Of a stretch of 38,484 nucleotides of DNA, positions 17,806 through 25,890 are shown piece by piece. The notes below the pieces were generated by a model. The model saw only the letters and a program-made list of their open reading frames with translations, was not told the DNA's origin and made no database searches. The position numbers and the translations under genes are program-made. How positions within the stretch are numbered: position 1 is the first letter of the stretch; each line of letters opens with the position of its first letter. Source of the stretch: an uncultured Pseudomonadales bacterium (GTDB taxonomy: Bacteria > Pseudomonadota > Gammaproteobacteria > Pseudomonadales > Pseudohongiellaceae). The stretch lies in contig CASQMQ010000085.1 in assembly GCA_949430125.1 (NCBI GenBank), positions 1 through 38,484 of the forward strand. Reading direction: 5' to 3'.

Positions 17806-18940
17806 ATGTTACTCACGAATGCATTTAGCTCGACTGTTAAAAAACTATGCACCGCCGCGCTCCTTTCGATCTTAACTGCCTGCGGTGGAGAGCCTCAATC
17901 ATCAGATTCTGGGGCACCGAGTAGTGCACAAGAACAAACGATCTATGAATGGAAATTAATTACATCCTGGCCGAAGAACCTACCTGCACTGGGAACATCC
18001 CCCGAGCACTTCGCCGATATCGTCGAGAAGATGAGCAATGGCCGGATGCGCATACGTGTATATGGCGCGAATGAACTAGTTGGTGGTCTCGAAGTGTTCG
18101 ATGCCGTATCCCAAGGCGTGGCCGAGATTGGCCACACAGGAGCCTATTATTGGCAGGGCAAGATCCCCAGCACGCCTTTCTTTTCCACTATCCCCTTCGG
18201 CCTAACAGGCACGGAAATGGATGCCTGGCTTAGCTATGGCGGCGGTAATGAGCTATGGCAAGAGATCTACGCCCCCTTCAATCTAATTCCAATGCGCGGC
18301 GGTAACTCCGGCACCCAGATGTTTGGCTGGTTCAACAAAGAGATTAACTCCCTAGCCGATTTCCAGGGGCTGAAGATGAGGATTCCAGGCCTCGGTGGCG
18401 AAGTATTTAGTCGCGCTGGAGGTACTCCGGTCACCATGCAGGCCAGCGAAGTATTCACGGCCATGCAGACCGGCGCACTCGACGCGACAGAATTCGTAAG
18501 TCCGTATAATGACATGGCAGCGGGATACCATACCGTTGCCGACTACTATTATTACCCCGGCTGGCACGAGCCCGGTACAACTCTAGAAACCATCTTCAAC
18601 AAGTACGCGTTCGAGGCTCTCCCCGAGGATCTTCAAGAGATTCTCAAGGCAGGCACCGAAGTGATGAACCAACTCTTGATGGACGAACTCACTGCGAAAA
18701 ATAACGAAGCGCTGCGCGTTCTGGTTGAAGAGCATGGCGTAGAATTAAGAAGAGCTTCCCGATGACGTACTTGCAGAGCTACGAGATATTTCCAACCAGG
18801 TCGTTGCCGAGCTCGCGGACACTGACGAAGTCACGCGCCGCATCTATGATTCGTATAAGAGTTTTCAAGCGGGCGTAGAAAATTATCACAGCATTGCCGA
18901 AGACGCCTATGTCGAAGCGCGAAAGCTACCGAGTAATTAG
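17806..18940 (+). pseudogene. TRAP transporter substrate-binding protein (DctP/TakP-like), frameshifted near the 3' end
   Basis: Solute receptor of a tripartite ATP-independent periplasmic transporter. The first frame gives 319 aa and stops at 18765 (LRRASR). Skipping one base around 18748-18756 restores a second frame reading ELPDDVLAELRDISNQVV and continuing with family-like sequence to a TAG at 18940, for about 377 aa. Family features include a GGLEVFDAVSQG segment, AEIGHTGAYYW, the central substrate-binding MRIPGLGG with its conserved Arg, and YYYPGWHEPG, which resembles 2-oxo acid-binding TakP-type proteins. The N-terminus has a lipobox (LTAC-GG), so it is predicted to be a lipoprotein. 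GGGAAA precedes the ATG. Unlike usual TRAP operons, it converges on its likely membrane-subunit genes. Sequencing error is an equal possibility. Confidence 0.8.
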
Positions 18941-18967
18941 ATTTAGATACTCATAGGAGGTTGAGGT

Positions 18968-19357
18968 CTATCTTGGAATAGGTCTTGGCTTACCTTGATC
19001 ATCAATCGCAACAAACACGAACTACCCGCCTGCCATCTTAGTAGGCTTATCAATAATACTGATATTGGAAGTCCAAACCTCTACATTAGTCTGCACAGAG
19101 GTCTTACCTGTATTAACAACCTTCGTGTAACAGCTGACAGTAGCGCCCACTTTAACCGGACTGATGAAGTCCACGTTCTGAATGGCGACCGTCACCAAGC
19201 GACCTCGTGTAGCCATCTTGCTCGAGATGCCTGCCGCCAAATCCATCTACGAAACCAGCCAACCACCAAAGATATCGCCGTTCGCATTCGTGTCCTTCGG
19301 CATCGCGAGAGTTTGTAATGCCAGCTCTCCTATGGGACCGGCTTCGTTGCTGATCAT
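18968..19357 (-). pseudogene. YciA-type acyl-CoA thioesterase frame interrupted by two in-frame TAG codons
   Basis: One uninterrupted frame of 129 codons from ATG 19357 to TAG 18968 reads as a full-length hotdog-fold acyl-CoA thioesterase of the YciA group: LALQTLAMPKDTNANGDIFG, GGWLVS, then after a TAG, MDLAAGISSKMATRGRLVTV, NVDFISPVKVGATVSCY, NVEVWTS, then after a second TAG, FVFVAIDDQGKPRPIP. The stops are codons 37 (19247-19249) and 112 (19022-19024). The first replaces the residue that is Gln in the family SQMDLAGG segment. There is no frameshift and no TAA or TGA. Family length (E. coli YciA 132 aa) is kept. GGGA lies seven bases before the ATG. TAG ends many genes here, so readthrough is unlikely and the gene is called broken. 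Confidence 0.85.
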
Positions 19358-19414
19358 AATAATTCCCTAAGTAAAGTAATTACAGGAGTGTGGCCGTTTC
19401 GATCAAAGTATCTA

Positions 19415-20788
19415 TCAAAGCACCGAAGGCAGCCAAGTTGCCAATGCCGGTTGCAGCGCGAGCAACAATAACAGTGCAATCTGCATAACTACAAAAGGTA
19501 TAACGCCTCTATAAATCTCACTGGTCTTGATTTCAGCTGGAGCCACGCTTCGCAAGTAGAAAAGAGAAAAACCAAACGGCGGGGTTAGAAACGAAGTTTG
19601 TAGATTTACGGCGATCATCACGCCCAGCCAAATCGGATCAACGCCCATAGCCAAAAGTATAGGCCCCACAAGCGGCACAACCATGAACGTGATCTCTATA
19701 AAGTCTAGAATAAAGCCTAAAAAGAAGATCAGCAGCATAACGACGAGAGTCGCCGAAACGACACCGCCGGGCAGATTCATTAACAGCTCTTCAATCAGCA
19801 CATCGCCACCAAAGCCTCTAAATACTGACGAAAAAATCGTCGCGCCGATTAAAATCAGATATACCATCGACGTAACACGCATAGTCTCTATGCTCACCGA
19901 GTGCAGCACTGTCAGAGTTAACGCTCTTTTTATTAGTGCCAAAATCATCGCGCCCACCGCGCCAACGCTAGATGCTTCAGTTGGCGTCGCTATTCCCAGA
20001 AGTATGGAGCCCAGCACAGCCACCATGAGCAGTACCGGAGGAAGCAAGCCCTTCAATAACGCTGTGAAGACATTGGTTCCCTCATCCAGTTCATCAATTA
20101 ACATCCGCGGAGCGTGTGCTGGTTTCAACATGGCGATGACGAACATATAAGTCGCGTAGGCAATGACTAACAGCAGGCCCGGAATTATCGCGCCAGCGAA
20201 CAGGTCACCGATCGAAACAAAGTCGGGCGCGAAGACACCTGCATTTAACTGTGACTGCTGGTACGCGTTCGAGATAACTTCTCCCAGCAGCACCAAACAG
20301 ATAGACGGCGGAATGATCTGCCCAAGTGTTCCCGTCGCACAAAGCGTGCCGCAGGCCAGCGAGGGTTTATATCCTGCCTTCATCATTGTCGGCAAAGAGA
20401 GTATGCCCATAGTGACGACCGTTGCGCCGACGATGCCGGTGCTCGCAGCCAGCAACATGCCAACGATAATTACTGAAATCCCGAGACCACCAGGAAACTT
20501 CCCAAACGCGATAGCCATGTTCTTGAGTAAGTCTTCGGCGATGCGGCTTCGCTCCAACATCGTTCCCATGAATACAAACAGTGGCACAGCAAACAAATTT
20601 TGGTTAATCAATAAACCATATATGCGATTTGGAATAAGTGAAATATAGGCTGTATCGAAAACATCGCTCATCGTCCCTATAGCAGCGAACCCCAATGACA
20701 CGCCAGTAAGTGATAAGGCAACCGGATAGCCTGCCATCAGCACGAGACACACGATCAAGAAAAAAAGAATGGGAATAAATTCCACCAC
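19415..20788 (-). CDS. dctM: TRAP transporter large permease subunit (DctM)
   Basis: Large inner-membrane subunit that forms the Na+-coupled transport path of a TRAP system. It has about twelve hydrophobic segments and DctM-type motifs (GAAGxx-like ASTGIVGATVVTMG, CATGTLGQIIPPSICLVLLGEV, ATPTEASSVGA, DFIEITFMVVPL, LTPPFGFSLFYL). The frame is open far upstream, but the GTG at 20788 is chosen: it overlaps the dctQ stop as TAGTG, indicating translational coupling, and gives 457 aa against the usual 425-460. The large loop between transmembrane segments after LLVIAYATYMF is typical of the 2-oxo acid/monocarboxylate-type subunits. Which substrate it carries is not known. Confidence 0.92.
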   Translation of the reverse strand: MVEFIPILFFLIVCLVLMAGYPVALSLTGVSLGFAAIGTMSDVFDTAYISLIPNRIYGLLINQNLFAVPLFVFMGTMLERSRIAEDLLKNMAIAFGKFPGGLGISVIIVGMLLAASTGIVGATVVTMGILSLPTMMKAGYKPSLACGTLCATGTLGQIIPPSICLVLLGEVISNAYQQSQLNAGVFAPDFVSIGDLFAGAIIPGLLLVIAYATYMFVIAMLKPAHAPRMLIDELDEGTNVFTALLKGLLPPVLLMVAVLGSILLGIATPTEASSVGAVGAMILALIKRALTLTVLHSVSIETMRVTSMVYLILIGATIFSSVFRGFGGDVLIEELLMNLPGGVVSATLVVMLLIFFLGFILDFIEITFMVVPLVGPILLAMGVDPIWLGVMIAVNLQTSFLTPPFGFSLFYLRSVAPAEIKTSEIYRGVIPFVVMQIALLLLLALQPALATWLPSVL

Positions 20789-21291
20789 TAGGAGTCTTGC
20801 CGCTTGATCACAGAGATTGATTTCACTATCTCTGAAATTCCCTGCAGCAATAGTAAAGCAGGTAAGACGAGAATCACTGCCTTCAGAAAATAGACGAAAG
20901 GAAGGCCGCTGGATTCTGCTGATCCTTCCCGTATTCGCCAGGAAACGGCAACGTAGTCCCAACTAATCCAGATAATAAAACAGGTAGAAGGAACTAGGAA
21001 AAATAGAGAGCCAAATACATCTACCCAAGCCCGCTTTTTTTCGTTAATTCGGCTATAAAAAATATCGACCCGAACATGACCCTGCTCCTTAAGCGTATAG
21101 GCGACGCCGAAAGTAAATATAAGCGCGTTGATATATATAATCGACTCTTGCAGCGCGATCGAGCCAATTTGAAACACGTAGCGCAGCACAACGATGGCGG
21201 CCATAACAATCACCATAGTCAGAGTGAGCCAGGAGAAAATTCGGCCTAGAAGATTCGACAACCCATCTATGATAAGAGAAAGCTTTTCCAT
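20788..21291 (-). CDS. dctQ: TRAP transporter small permease subunit (DctQ)
   Basis: Small membrane subunit of the TRAP transporter, associating with the large subunit. Four hydrophobic segments are visible: about residues 15-40, 45-65, 90-115 and 130-155, with the family signatures VLRYVFQIGSIALQES and a short KEQGHVRVDIFY loop after the second segment. Length 167 aa is normal for DctQ. The stop TAG overlaps the dctM GTG by one base, so the two are translated together. No strong ribosome site is seen before the ATG at 21291. The matching binding protein is most likely the dctP at 17806, on the opposite strand. Confidence 0.9.
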   Translation of the reverse strand: MEKLSLIIDGLSNLLGRIFSWLTLTMVIVMAAIVVLRYVFQIGSIALQESIIYINALIFTFGVAYTLKEQGHVRVDIFYSRINEKKRAWVDVFGSLFFLVPSTCFIIWISWDYVAVSWRIREGSAESSGLPFVYFLKAVILVLPALLLLQGISEIVKSISVIKRQDS

Positions 21292-21434
21292 AATTTTGAA
21301 TGGGCTAAAGCGCCATTGTTCTTAGTCGTATTTATTTTTTGCGTCCCGATCTAGTTACTACGTAAACTCTACCAAACAGGAAAACTCATTATTACACACA
21401 TAGCAGGGCTCTATCAGGATGTCAGTGGTGAGAC

Positions 21435-21791
21435 TCATAGCCAAACTCGCATCAGTTGATAGCTAAGAATAAGGAGACCCGCCGCGCTAACTATCGTCAG
21501 AAAGCCTAGAATCCATAATATCGCCCTTCTCACACGCACACCCATTCGCCTGCGGAAGGTAGCTTCACTGCCAGCCTTGTCCGGTATCTCTTGAAAAAGC
21601 TCACCGGTGCTATACAGCATCAGCGCCCAACAGAACACTAGGATAGCGGGCATCAAGAGCCCATCATTATCGAGCAGTGGGTTATCCAGCACACTGAGAA
21701 TAAATACCACTAAAGAAAATCCAGCTAACACGAATAATGGCAGCCGAAATCTAGCTAAAATAGTGGCAATTCGCTGTAGTCGCTCTATCAT
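21435..21791 (-). CDS. Small membrane protein of unknown function
   Basis: I do not recognise this 118-aa protein. It has three clear hydrophobic segments: residues about 16-35 (LPLFVLAGFSLVVFIL), 45-62 (LMPAILVFCWALMLYS) and 90-113 (ILWILGFLTIVSAAGLLIL). A polar stretch with FQEIPDKAGSEATFRRR and a positively charged VRVRRA block lie between the second and third. The N-terminus has MIERLQRIATILARFR, a basic amphipathic start. It is divergent from the DUF4265-like gene with a 55-bp gap. It precedes dctQ on the same strand by 143 bp but need not belong to the transporter. Conservation elsewhere is unknown to me. Confidence 0.65.
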   Translation of the reverse strand: MIERLQRIATILARFRLPLFVLAGFSLVVFILSVLDNPLLDNDGLLMPAILVFCWALMLYSTGELFQEIPDKAGSEATFRRRMGVRVRRAILWILGFLTIVSAAGLLILSYQLMRVWL

Positions 21792-21846
21792 TGTGGTATG
21801 TAGCCGCCTAGGTGAGCCTTGTCGCCAGCAAGCTTACCTACTAAAC

Positions 21847-22398
21847 ATGCATTCATCCACAGGGCTAACCAAGGTAAAAGCATTGAGCTCTCCTACTGAT
21901 CCCGTAGCAGCCGACATTTTCGAACTGCCATTCTTAGCAGGCATCAATCCTGACGGTGACCCTGTCTTCGAGAGCCTCGAAGTCGAATTGGTCGAGGATA
22001 CCGAAGACGAAGTGCGGCTGGTACGCTCCCCTTTACTGACTCGCAATTTGGCGGCTGGAGATAAACTCAAGGTCATCGACGTTTCTTCGGCAGAATATAA
22101 GCTGCTGCGTCGCAGCGGAAATCTATCCATTCGCGTCTTCCGCCAGCATCAACTAGATGTATTGGCAGAAAACCTTACGGGGGAGATTGAAAAGCTTGGG
22201 GGCAGCTTAGACAAGCAAACCGATCGCGCATTGGTTTACAGCATGCATTTTTCCATCGGCTTCCAAGTCATCGAGGAGCTATTGAGCAATGTCTGCAAAG
22301 ATTATCCTGACACAGTTTGGTATTATGGAAACGTTTACGACCCCGAAGACGGCACGACAGCGCTAGAATGGTGGTTGGAATTCGAAGATCAAGAATAG
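21847..22398 (+). CDS. DUF4265-like protein of unknown function
   Basis: A 183-aa soluble protein, with features of the DUF4265 family, for which no function is established. Segments include FELPFLAGINPDGDPVFESLEV-like ends (E..L...DE), the pattern LSIRVFRQHQLDVLAENL in the middle, and the C-terminal YPDTVWYYGNVYDPEDG with WW near the end, typical of the family's Pseudomonas members. The open frame continues upstream into the divergent membrane-protein gene, so ATG 21847 is chosen as the first plausible start; it has no strong ribosome site. No catalytic motif or membrane segment is visible. yaaA follows 49 bp later. Family assignment is from memory of its pattern. Confidence 0.65.
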   Translation: MHSSTGLTKVKALSSPTDPVAADIFELPFLAGINPDGDPVFESLEVELVEDTEDEVRLVRSPLLTRNLAAGDKLKVIDVSSAEYKLLRRSGNLSIRVFRQHQLDVLAENLTGEIEKLGGSLDKQTDRALVYSMHFSIGFQVIEELLSNVCKDYPDTVWYYGNVYDPEDGTTALEWWLEFEDQE

Positions 22399-22447
22399 CC
22401 CTTATCCGTTTAACTAATATTCGACTAAATAGACGAGTAATCAAACC

Positions 22448-23221
22448 ATGCTAATTGTAGTATCGCCCGCCAAGTCTCTCGACTTCGAAACCAAGGCTCC
22501 CACACGGAAGTTTACTGATCCACAATATCTCGCAGAGTCCACACAACTTGTGGGTCAATTGCAGAAGCTAAGCCCGGAAGATTTCTCCGAGCTTATGCAT
22601 ATCAGCAGCGACTTGGGCGAACTCAACCATATGCGCTTCGCAAACTGGCATACACCTTTCGATTTGAAGAATTCCAAGCAGGCCATTTTTGCCTTCAAGG
22701 GAGACGTTTATATCGGTCTAGAGGCGGAAAAATTCTCAAGGGCGGATCTGAACTTCGCACAGAATCATTTACGGATTTTGTCTGGGCTATACGGCCTGCT
22801 TCGACCTCTGGATTTGATGCAGCCTTATAGGCTTGAGATGGGGTCCAAGTTCAAGAACAAGAAAGGCAAGAATCTCTATGAATTTTGGGATGACCAGCTT
22901 ACTGAAAACCTCAACGAATTATTCGAGAAAGACAAAAAACCAGTATTGGTGAATCTCGCTTCAATAGAATACTTCAGCGCAATCAAACCAAAATCGCTTA
23001 ACGCTGAAATTATTTCCCCTGTGTTCAAAGATTTATCAAATGGGAAATACAAGATCGTAAGTTTCTTTGCAAAGAAAGCCCGCGGCTACATGACAGCCTT
23101 CATTATTCAAAACAAAATTAAGAATCCTGAAAGGCTTAAGGAATTTGACGTAGAGGGCTACCGCTATAGCGAAGAAGACTCAACACCAACGCAGCCAGTC
23201 TTTCTGCGTGACACGCAGTAA
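22448..23221 (+). CDS. yaaA: Peroxide stress protein YaaA (DUF328)
   Basis: In E. coli YaaA limits intracellular iron and DNA damage during hydrogen peroxide stress and binds DNA; its chemistry is not fully known. The match is strong along the whole length: LIVVSPAKSLDF, FKGDVYIGLEAE, ILSGLYGLLRPLDLMQPY, RLEMG, GKNLYEFW, VNLASIEYFS, IISPVFKD, SFFAKKARGYM and the closing EGYRYSEEDS. Length 257 aa against 258 in E. coli. The ATG is preceded by a plain AT-rich sequence with no marked ribosome site. Its stop lies just before the DUF938 gene, so the two are probably one unit. Confidence 0.96.
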   Translation: MLIVVSPAKSLDFETKAPTRKFTDPQYLAESTQLVGQLQKLSPEDFSELMHISSDLGELNHMRFANWHTPFDLKNSKQAIFAFKGDVYIGLEAEKFSRADLNFAQNHLRILSGLYGLLRPLDLMQPYRLEMGSKFKNKKGKNLYEFWDDQLTENLNELFEKDKKPVLVNLASIEYFSAIKPKSLNAEIISPVFKDLSNGKYKIVSFFAKKARGYMTAFIIQNKIKNPERLKEFDVEGYRYSEEDSTPTQPVFLRDTQ

Positions 23222-23225
23222 TTCT

Positions 23226-23825
23226 ATGCATGAACTCCCCTTTAGCCAAGCCTGCGAGAATAATAAGCAGGTCATCCTAGAAATGCTTGAACGGTATCTT
23301 AAAGATGGCGACCAAGTGCTTGAGCTGGCCGGCGGCACCGGTCAGCACTGCGTTCATTTCGCCGCGAACCTGCCAAATCTTCATTGGCAGTCCTCTGATA
23401 TTCCTAGCAACGTAGATAATCTCAACCTGCGCCTTGCTCATGCAAAGCTCGCAAACCTTCCTGAGGCCATAGCCATCGATGTAAATCACCCTTTTTGGAA
23501 TAGCGACAGACCTACTGCAATTTTCAGCGCTAACAGCTTACACATTATGTCTGCCGATTCTGTTGAGAATTTCTTCAAGGGAATAGGGGCAGTTCTACAA
23601 GTCGATGGTACACTGTTCGTGTACGGGCCCTTTAAATACGCCGGTAGCTATACATCTGAAAGCAATGAAGACTTTGACCGCTTGTTGAAAGATAGAGATC
23701 CGACAAGTGGTATTCGGGATTTCGAATGGGTAAGTGATTTAGCGACTAAAGCCAACTTAACCCTCATCGAAGACAATGCTATGCCAGCCAACAATCAACT
23801 TTTGGTCTGGAAGAAACCTAAATAG
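23226..23825 (+). CDS. DUF938 family SAM-dependent methyltransferase-like protein
   Basis: A class I Rossmann-fold methyltransferase-like protein of the DUF938/UPF0585 family; its substrate is unknown. Seen: PFSQACENNKQVILEML at the N-terminus, the SAM-binding glycine loop VLELAGGTGQH, HWQSSDIP (acidic residue after strand 2), and SANSLHIMS and FVYGPFKYAGSYTSESN, the last being a family hallmark. Length about 199 aa is usual. An upstream GTG at 23208, inside the yaaA end, would also be a start, giving six more residues; ATG 23226 is preferred by comparison with relatives that begin two or three residues before PFS. The close spacing suggests cotranscription with yaaA. Confidence 0.85.
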   Translation: MHELPFSQACENNKQVILEMLERYLKDGDQVLELAGGTGQHCVHFAANLPNLHWQSSDIPSNVDNLNLRLAHAKLANLPEAIAIDVNHPFWNSDRPTAIFSANSLHIMSADSVENFFKGIGAVLQVDGTLFVYGPFKYAGSYTSESNEDFDRLLKDRDPTSGIRDFEWVSDLATKANLTLIEDNAMPANNQLLVWKKPK

Positions 23826-24151
23826 GATTGAAGCTTGCCCAGCGTAAGTTATGTTATTTTCTGTAAGTACTAAGCGACAAACGTGTGTCCAGCAAGCACA
23901 GTGATGCATCTTCCAGTACCTCAGAACCACCGTGGCTCCACGTCGATGACTGGAACCCCTCTGCAATTATCTCACGATATTTCTAACCGCGATTTCATGA
24001 GGCTCTCCGCCGTCGATACCGCGGCTGGAATCCTCTTACCAAACACCAAGCCTGTTTATGCCGTATTTTGCCGCTAATTCCATTATCATGAGGCCACAGA
24101 GATGAATTTGAACGTTGCCAAGACTATTGGCGAAGAATAGGGAGAACAACC
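23826..24151. other. 326-bp intergenic stretch with no convincing gene
   Basis: Small open frames exist on both strands (for example 23883-24077 +), but none has a ribosome site, a family motif or a signal, and I regard them as chance. No hairpin with a T-run follows the DUF938 gene. The last 40 bases hold a GGGAGAA ribosome site for the downstream gene. A degraded gene remnant cannot be excluded. Confidence 0.5.
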
Positions 24152-25198
24152 ATGTCAAAATTAGCAAAACTTATCCTCAGCATAATGATTACGGGTACCT
24201 CCGTGTCCTTGCTCTCACCCTTAACCGTGGCTCAGGAGCAGGTGATACCGCAACTGGGTGGTGTTTGGACCAACGCCTCTAGAACCAGCCTCACGCGGCC
24301 CCGCGGGCTTGAGACGCTCGTCGTGACAGGCGCCGAAGCAGAAAAAATAGTGGCGAGCATGAGCATCGCCGGCATCTCGGCAGAAAATGTAGAAGCAGGG
24401 CCGGCTATCGATCCAGAAACTGGCGCACCACCCGTTGGCGGTCAAGATTTCGGACTACGTGGTTATAACCTATTTTGGACCGATCCAGGCTCCACTTTGG
24501 CATTGGTGAAGGACGAATTCAGAACCTCTTTAATCGTAAACCCGGAAAATGGCCAAATTCCTCGATTGGAAAATCCAACGTACAATTTGAATAGAACGAA
24601 TTTCGGCGCACGCTATCTCACCGGAGTAGGTGATACATCAGGGCCAGAGGCAATACCCATTGCCGAACGCTGCCTAATCGGATTCGGCAATACTGCGGGT
24701 CCTGGCATGATGGGAACACTGTACAACAGCACTTATCAATTCGTGCAAACTGATGACTATATAGTGATCAGCGTTGAGATGGCGCATGATGCCCGCATTA
24801 TCCCTCTTTTCGATTCTGCAGAAAAAGCCAGAGCAAACACCCGCCCGGAAAGTCACTCACCTTGGTTTGGTGATTCTCGCGGCTGGTACGAAGGCGACAC
24901 CCTAATTGTAGAAACGGTCAACATCAGCCCGTTACAAATGTCGCAGAGCTCTATTCCGATCTCGCCAGAAGGAAAATTTACTGAACGGTTTAGTCGTTAT
25001 TCTGATGCCGAGATTTTCTATCAATTTACCGTGGAAGATCCCAATCTTTACAGTCAGGTATGGACTGCGGAAATGAGTTATCACGAAACCGAAGGTCCTC
25101 TTTACGAATATGCTTGCCATGAAGGCAACTACGCGATGCCCGGTATCTTGGCCGGCGCTAGGCGCCAGGAAGCGGAAGAGGCAGCGCAGCTGCAATAA
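24152..25198 (+). CDS. Secreted protein of an unnamed family (GWYEGDTLIVET / YEYACHEGNY motifs)
   Basis: Predicted exported protein, 348 aa. Residues 1-27 form a signal peptide: a Lys pair, a hydrophobic core ILSIMITGTSVSLLSPL and a likely cleavage after TVA. The mature part is soluble. It carries motifs I know from uncharacterised proteins of marine Gammaproteobacteria and Acidobacteria: GWYEGDTLIVET (residues about 244-255), LTERF/FTERFSRY, FTVEDPNLYSQVWT and YEYACHEGNYAMPGILAGAR. Two cysteines (174, 322) could form a disulfide. No enzyme motif is recognised and no function is offered. GGGAGAA precedes the ATG. A bidirectional terminator follows 17 bp after the stop. Confidence 0.85.
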   Translation: MSKLAKLILSIMITGTSVSLLSPLTVAQEQVIPQLGGVWTNASRTSLTRPRGLETLVVTGAEAEKIVASMSIAGISAENVEAGPAIDPETGAPPVGGQDFGLRGYNLFWTDPGSTLALVKDEFRTSLIVNPENGQIPRLENPTYNLNRTNFGARYLTGVGDTSGPEAIPIAERCLIGFGNTAGPGMMGTLYNSTYQFVQTDDYIVISVEMAHDARIIPLFDSAEKARANTRPESHSPWFGDSRGWYEGDTLIVETVNISPLQMSQSSIPISPEGKFTERFSRYSDAEIFYQFTVEDPNLYSQVWTAEMSYHETEGPLYEYACHEGNYAMPGILAGARRQEAEEAAQLQ

Positions 25199-25215
25199 GT
25201 TTACGCCAGTGCAAA

Positions 25216-25260
25216 ATAAAAAGGCTTCTTACCCAAACTGACTAAGCAGCCTTTTTATTT
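25216..25260. terminator. Bidirectional intrinsic terminator
   Basis: AATAAAAAGGCT and AGCCTTTTTATT are perfect 12-base inverted repeats around a 21-base loop that can itself pair through TTA/TAA. The stem begins with an A-run and ends with a T-run on either strand, so it can end both the secreted-protein gene (+) and the convergent acetyltransferase gene (-), whose stop lies ten bases away. Confidence 0.85.
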
Positions 25261-25269
25261 GCCTGAAAT

Positions 25270-25803
25270 TCATATTGTATAGGCTTTTCGAATTTCGTAA
25301 ATGATATGAGGATAGCTGATCCCGCCTAAAGCTCTATCAATCATCTGGTCTCGCTTCACTCCGCCAATTTTCTCCATAGCACGCATAGACACAATATTCC
25401 TGTCACCCACCCAAAATACAACCGTGTCTACGAACTTAAAGGCATGGTCCAGCATGAGCTTCTTGATCTCGGCATTGTAGCTGCCTCCCCAGAAATCATG
25501 ATCTAGAAACGTCCAACCTATTTCAACCTCGCCTAACTCTTCATCAAGACCATTGAAACGGCTAGACCCTATTATTCTACCGGTCTCACTATCAACAAAA
25601 GTGAACGCGCTACCGCTAGCGATCGCACCATCGAAGAAAGCACGAAACACCGGCTCTTTATAGCGATCAGTCACGGGGTGAAATTCCCAAACTTTTGGAT
25701 TTTCTGCCGCCGAAAACAGGCCCTCCCAATCACCTTCTTCGATGGGGCGAACAATTATCCGGGGGCCTTCTAAGACTGGTGTGAGATCGAATGTATCCGT
25801 CAT
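25270..25803 (-). CDS. GNAT family N-acetyltransferase (RimJ/RimL-like)
   Basis: Acetyl-CoA-dependent N-acyltransferase of the RimJ/RimL-like GNAT subgroup. The N-terminal PRIIVRPIEEGDWEGLF starts the fold; IIGSSRFNGLDEELGEVEIGW-type strand 4-5 is visible (shown in part as GEVEIGWTFL), followed by the pyrophosphate-binding region around WGGSYNAEIKKLML, and NIVSMRAMEKIGG near the C-terminus, the conserved N-x-x-S-x-x-x-x-x-K-x-G pattern. Length 177 aa is typical. The substrate (ribosomal protein N-terminus, small amine, antibiotic) is unknown. It stands between a terminator and the FemAB-like gene on the same strand, 87 bp downstream of the latter's end. Confidence 0.85.
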   Translation of the reverse strand: MTDTFDLTPVLEGPRIIVRPIEEGDWEGLFSAAENPKVWEFHPVTDRYKEPVFRAFFDGAIASGSAFTFVDSETGRIIGSSRFNGLDEELGEVEIGWTFLDHDFWGGSYNAEIKKLMLDHAFKFVDTVVFWVGDRNIVSMRAMEKIGGVKRDQMIDRALGGISYPHIIYEIRKAYTI

Positions 25804-25890
25804 ATGAGGTTGCTTCTTACTTTGGTCTTAGAGCATTAAATTTCGTTTGATCCGCATCTAGATTGACGATTTGAGTTAGTTAGTCGTTGG

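Noticed and set aside
18968-19357. TAG reassigned to an amino acid genome-wide
   Set aside because: TAG is the natural stop of coaBC, algC, slmA, pyrE, gmk, ridA, recG, ubiA, dctQ, hexR, atpC, atpG, atpA and others at family length, so reassignment cannot hold.
18995-19370. Plus-strand open frames opposite the thioesterase
   Set aside because: They are shadows of the minus-strand yciA frame, with no family content of their own.
19683-20648. Two long plus-strand frames (155 and 161 codons) opposite dctM
   Set aside because: Antisense shadows of a membrane-protein gene, Ser/Thr/Pro-rich, no ribosome site or recognised motif.
23883-24077. 64-codon frame in the DUF938/secreted-protein gap
   Set aside because: GTG start without a ribosome site, and no recognisable sequence; treated as chance.
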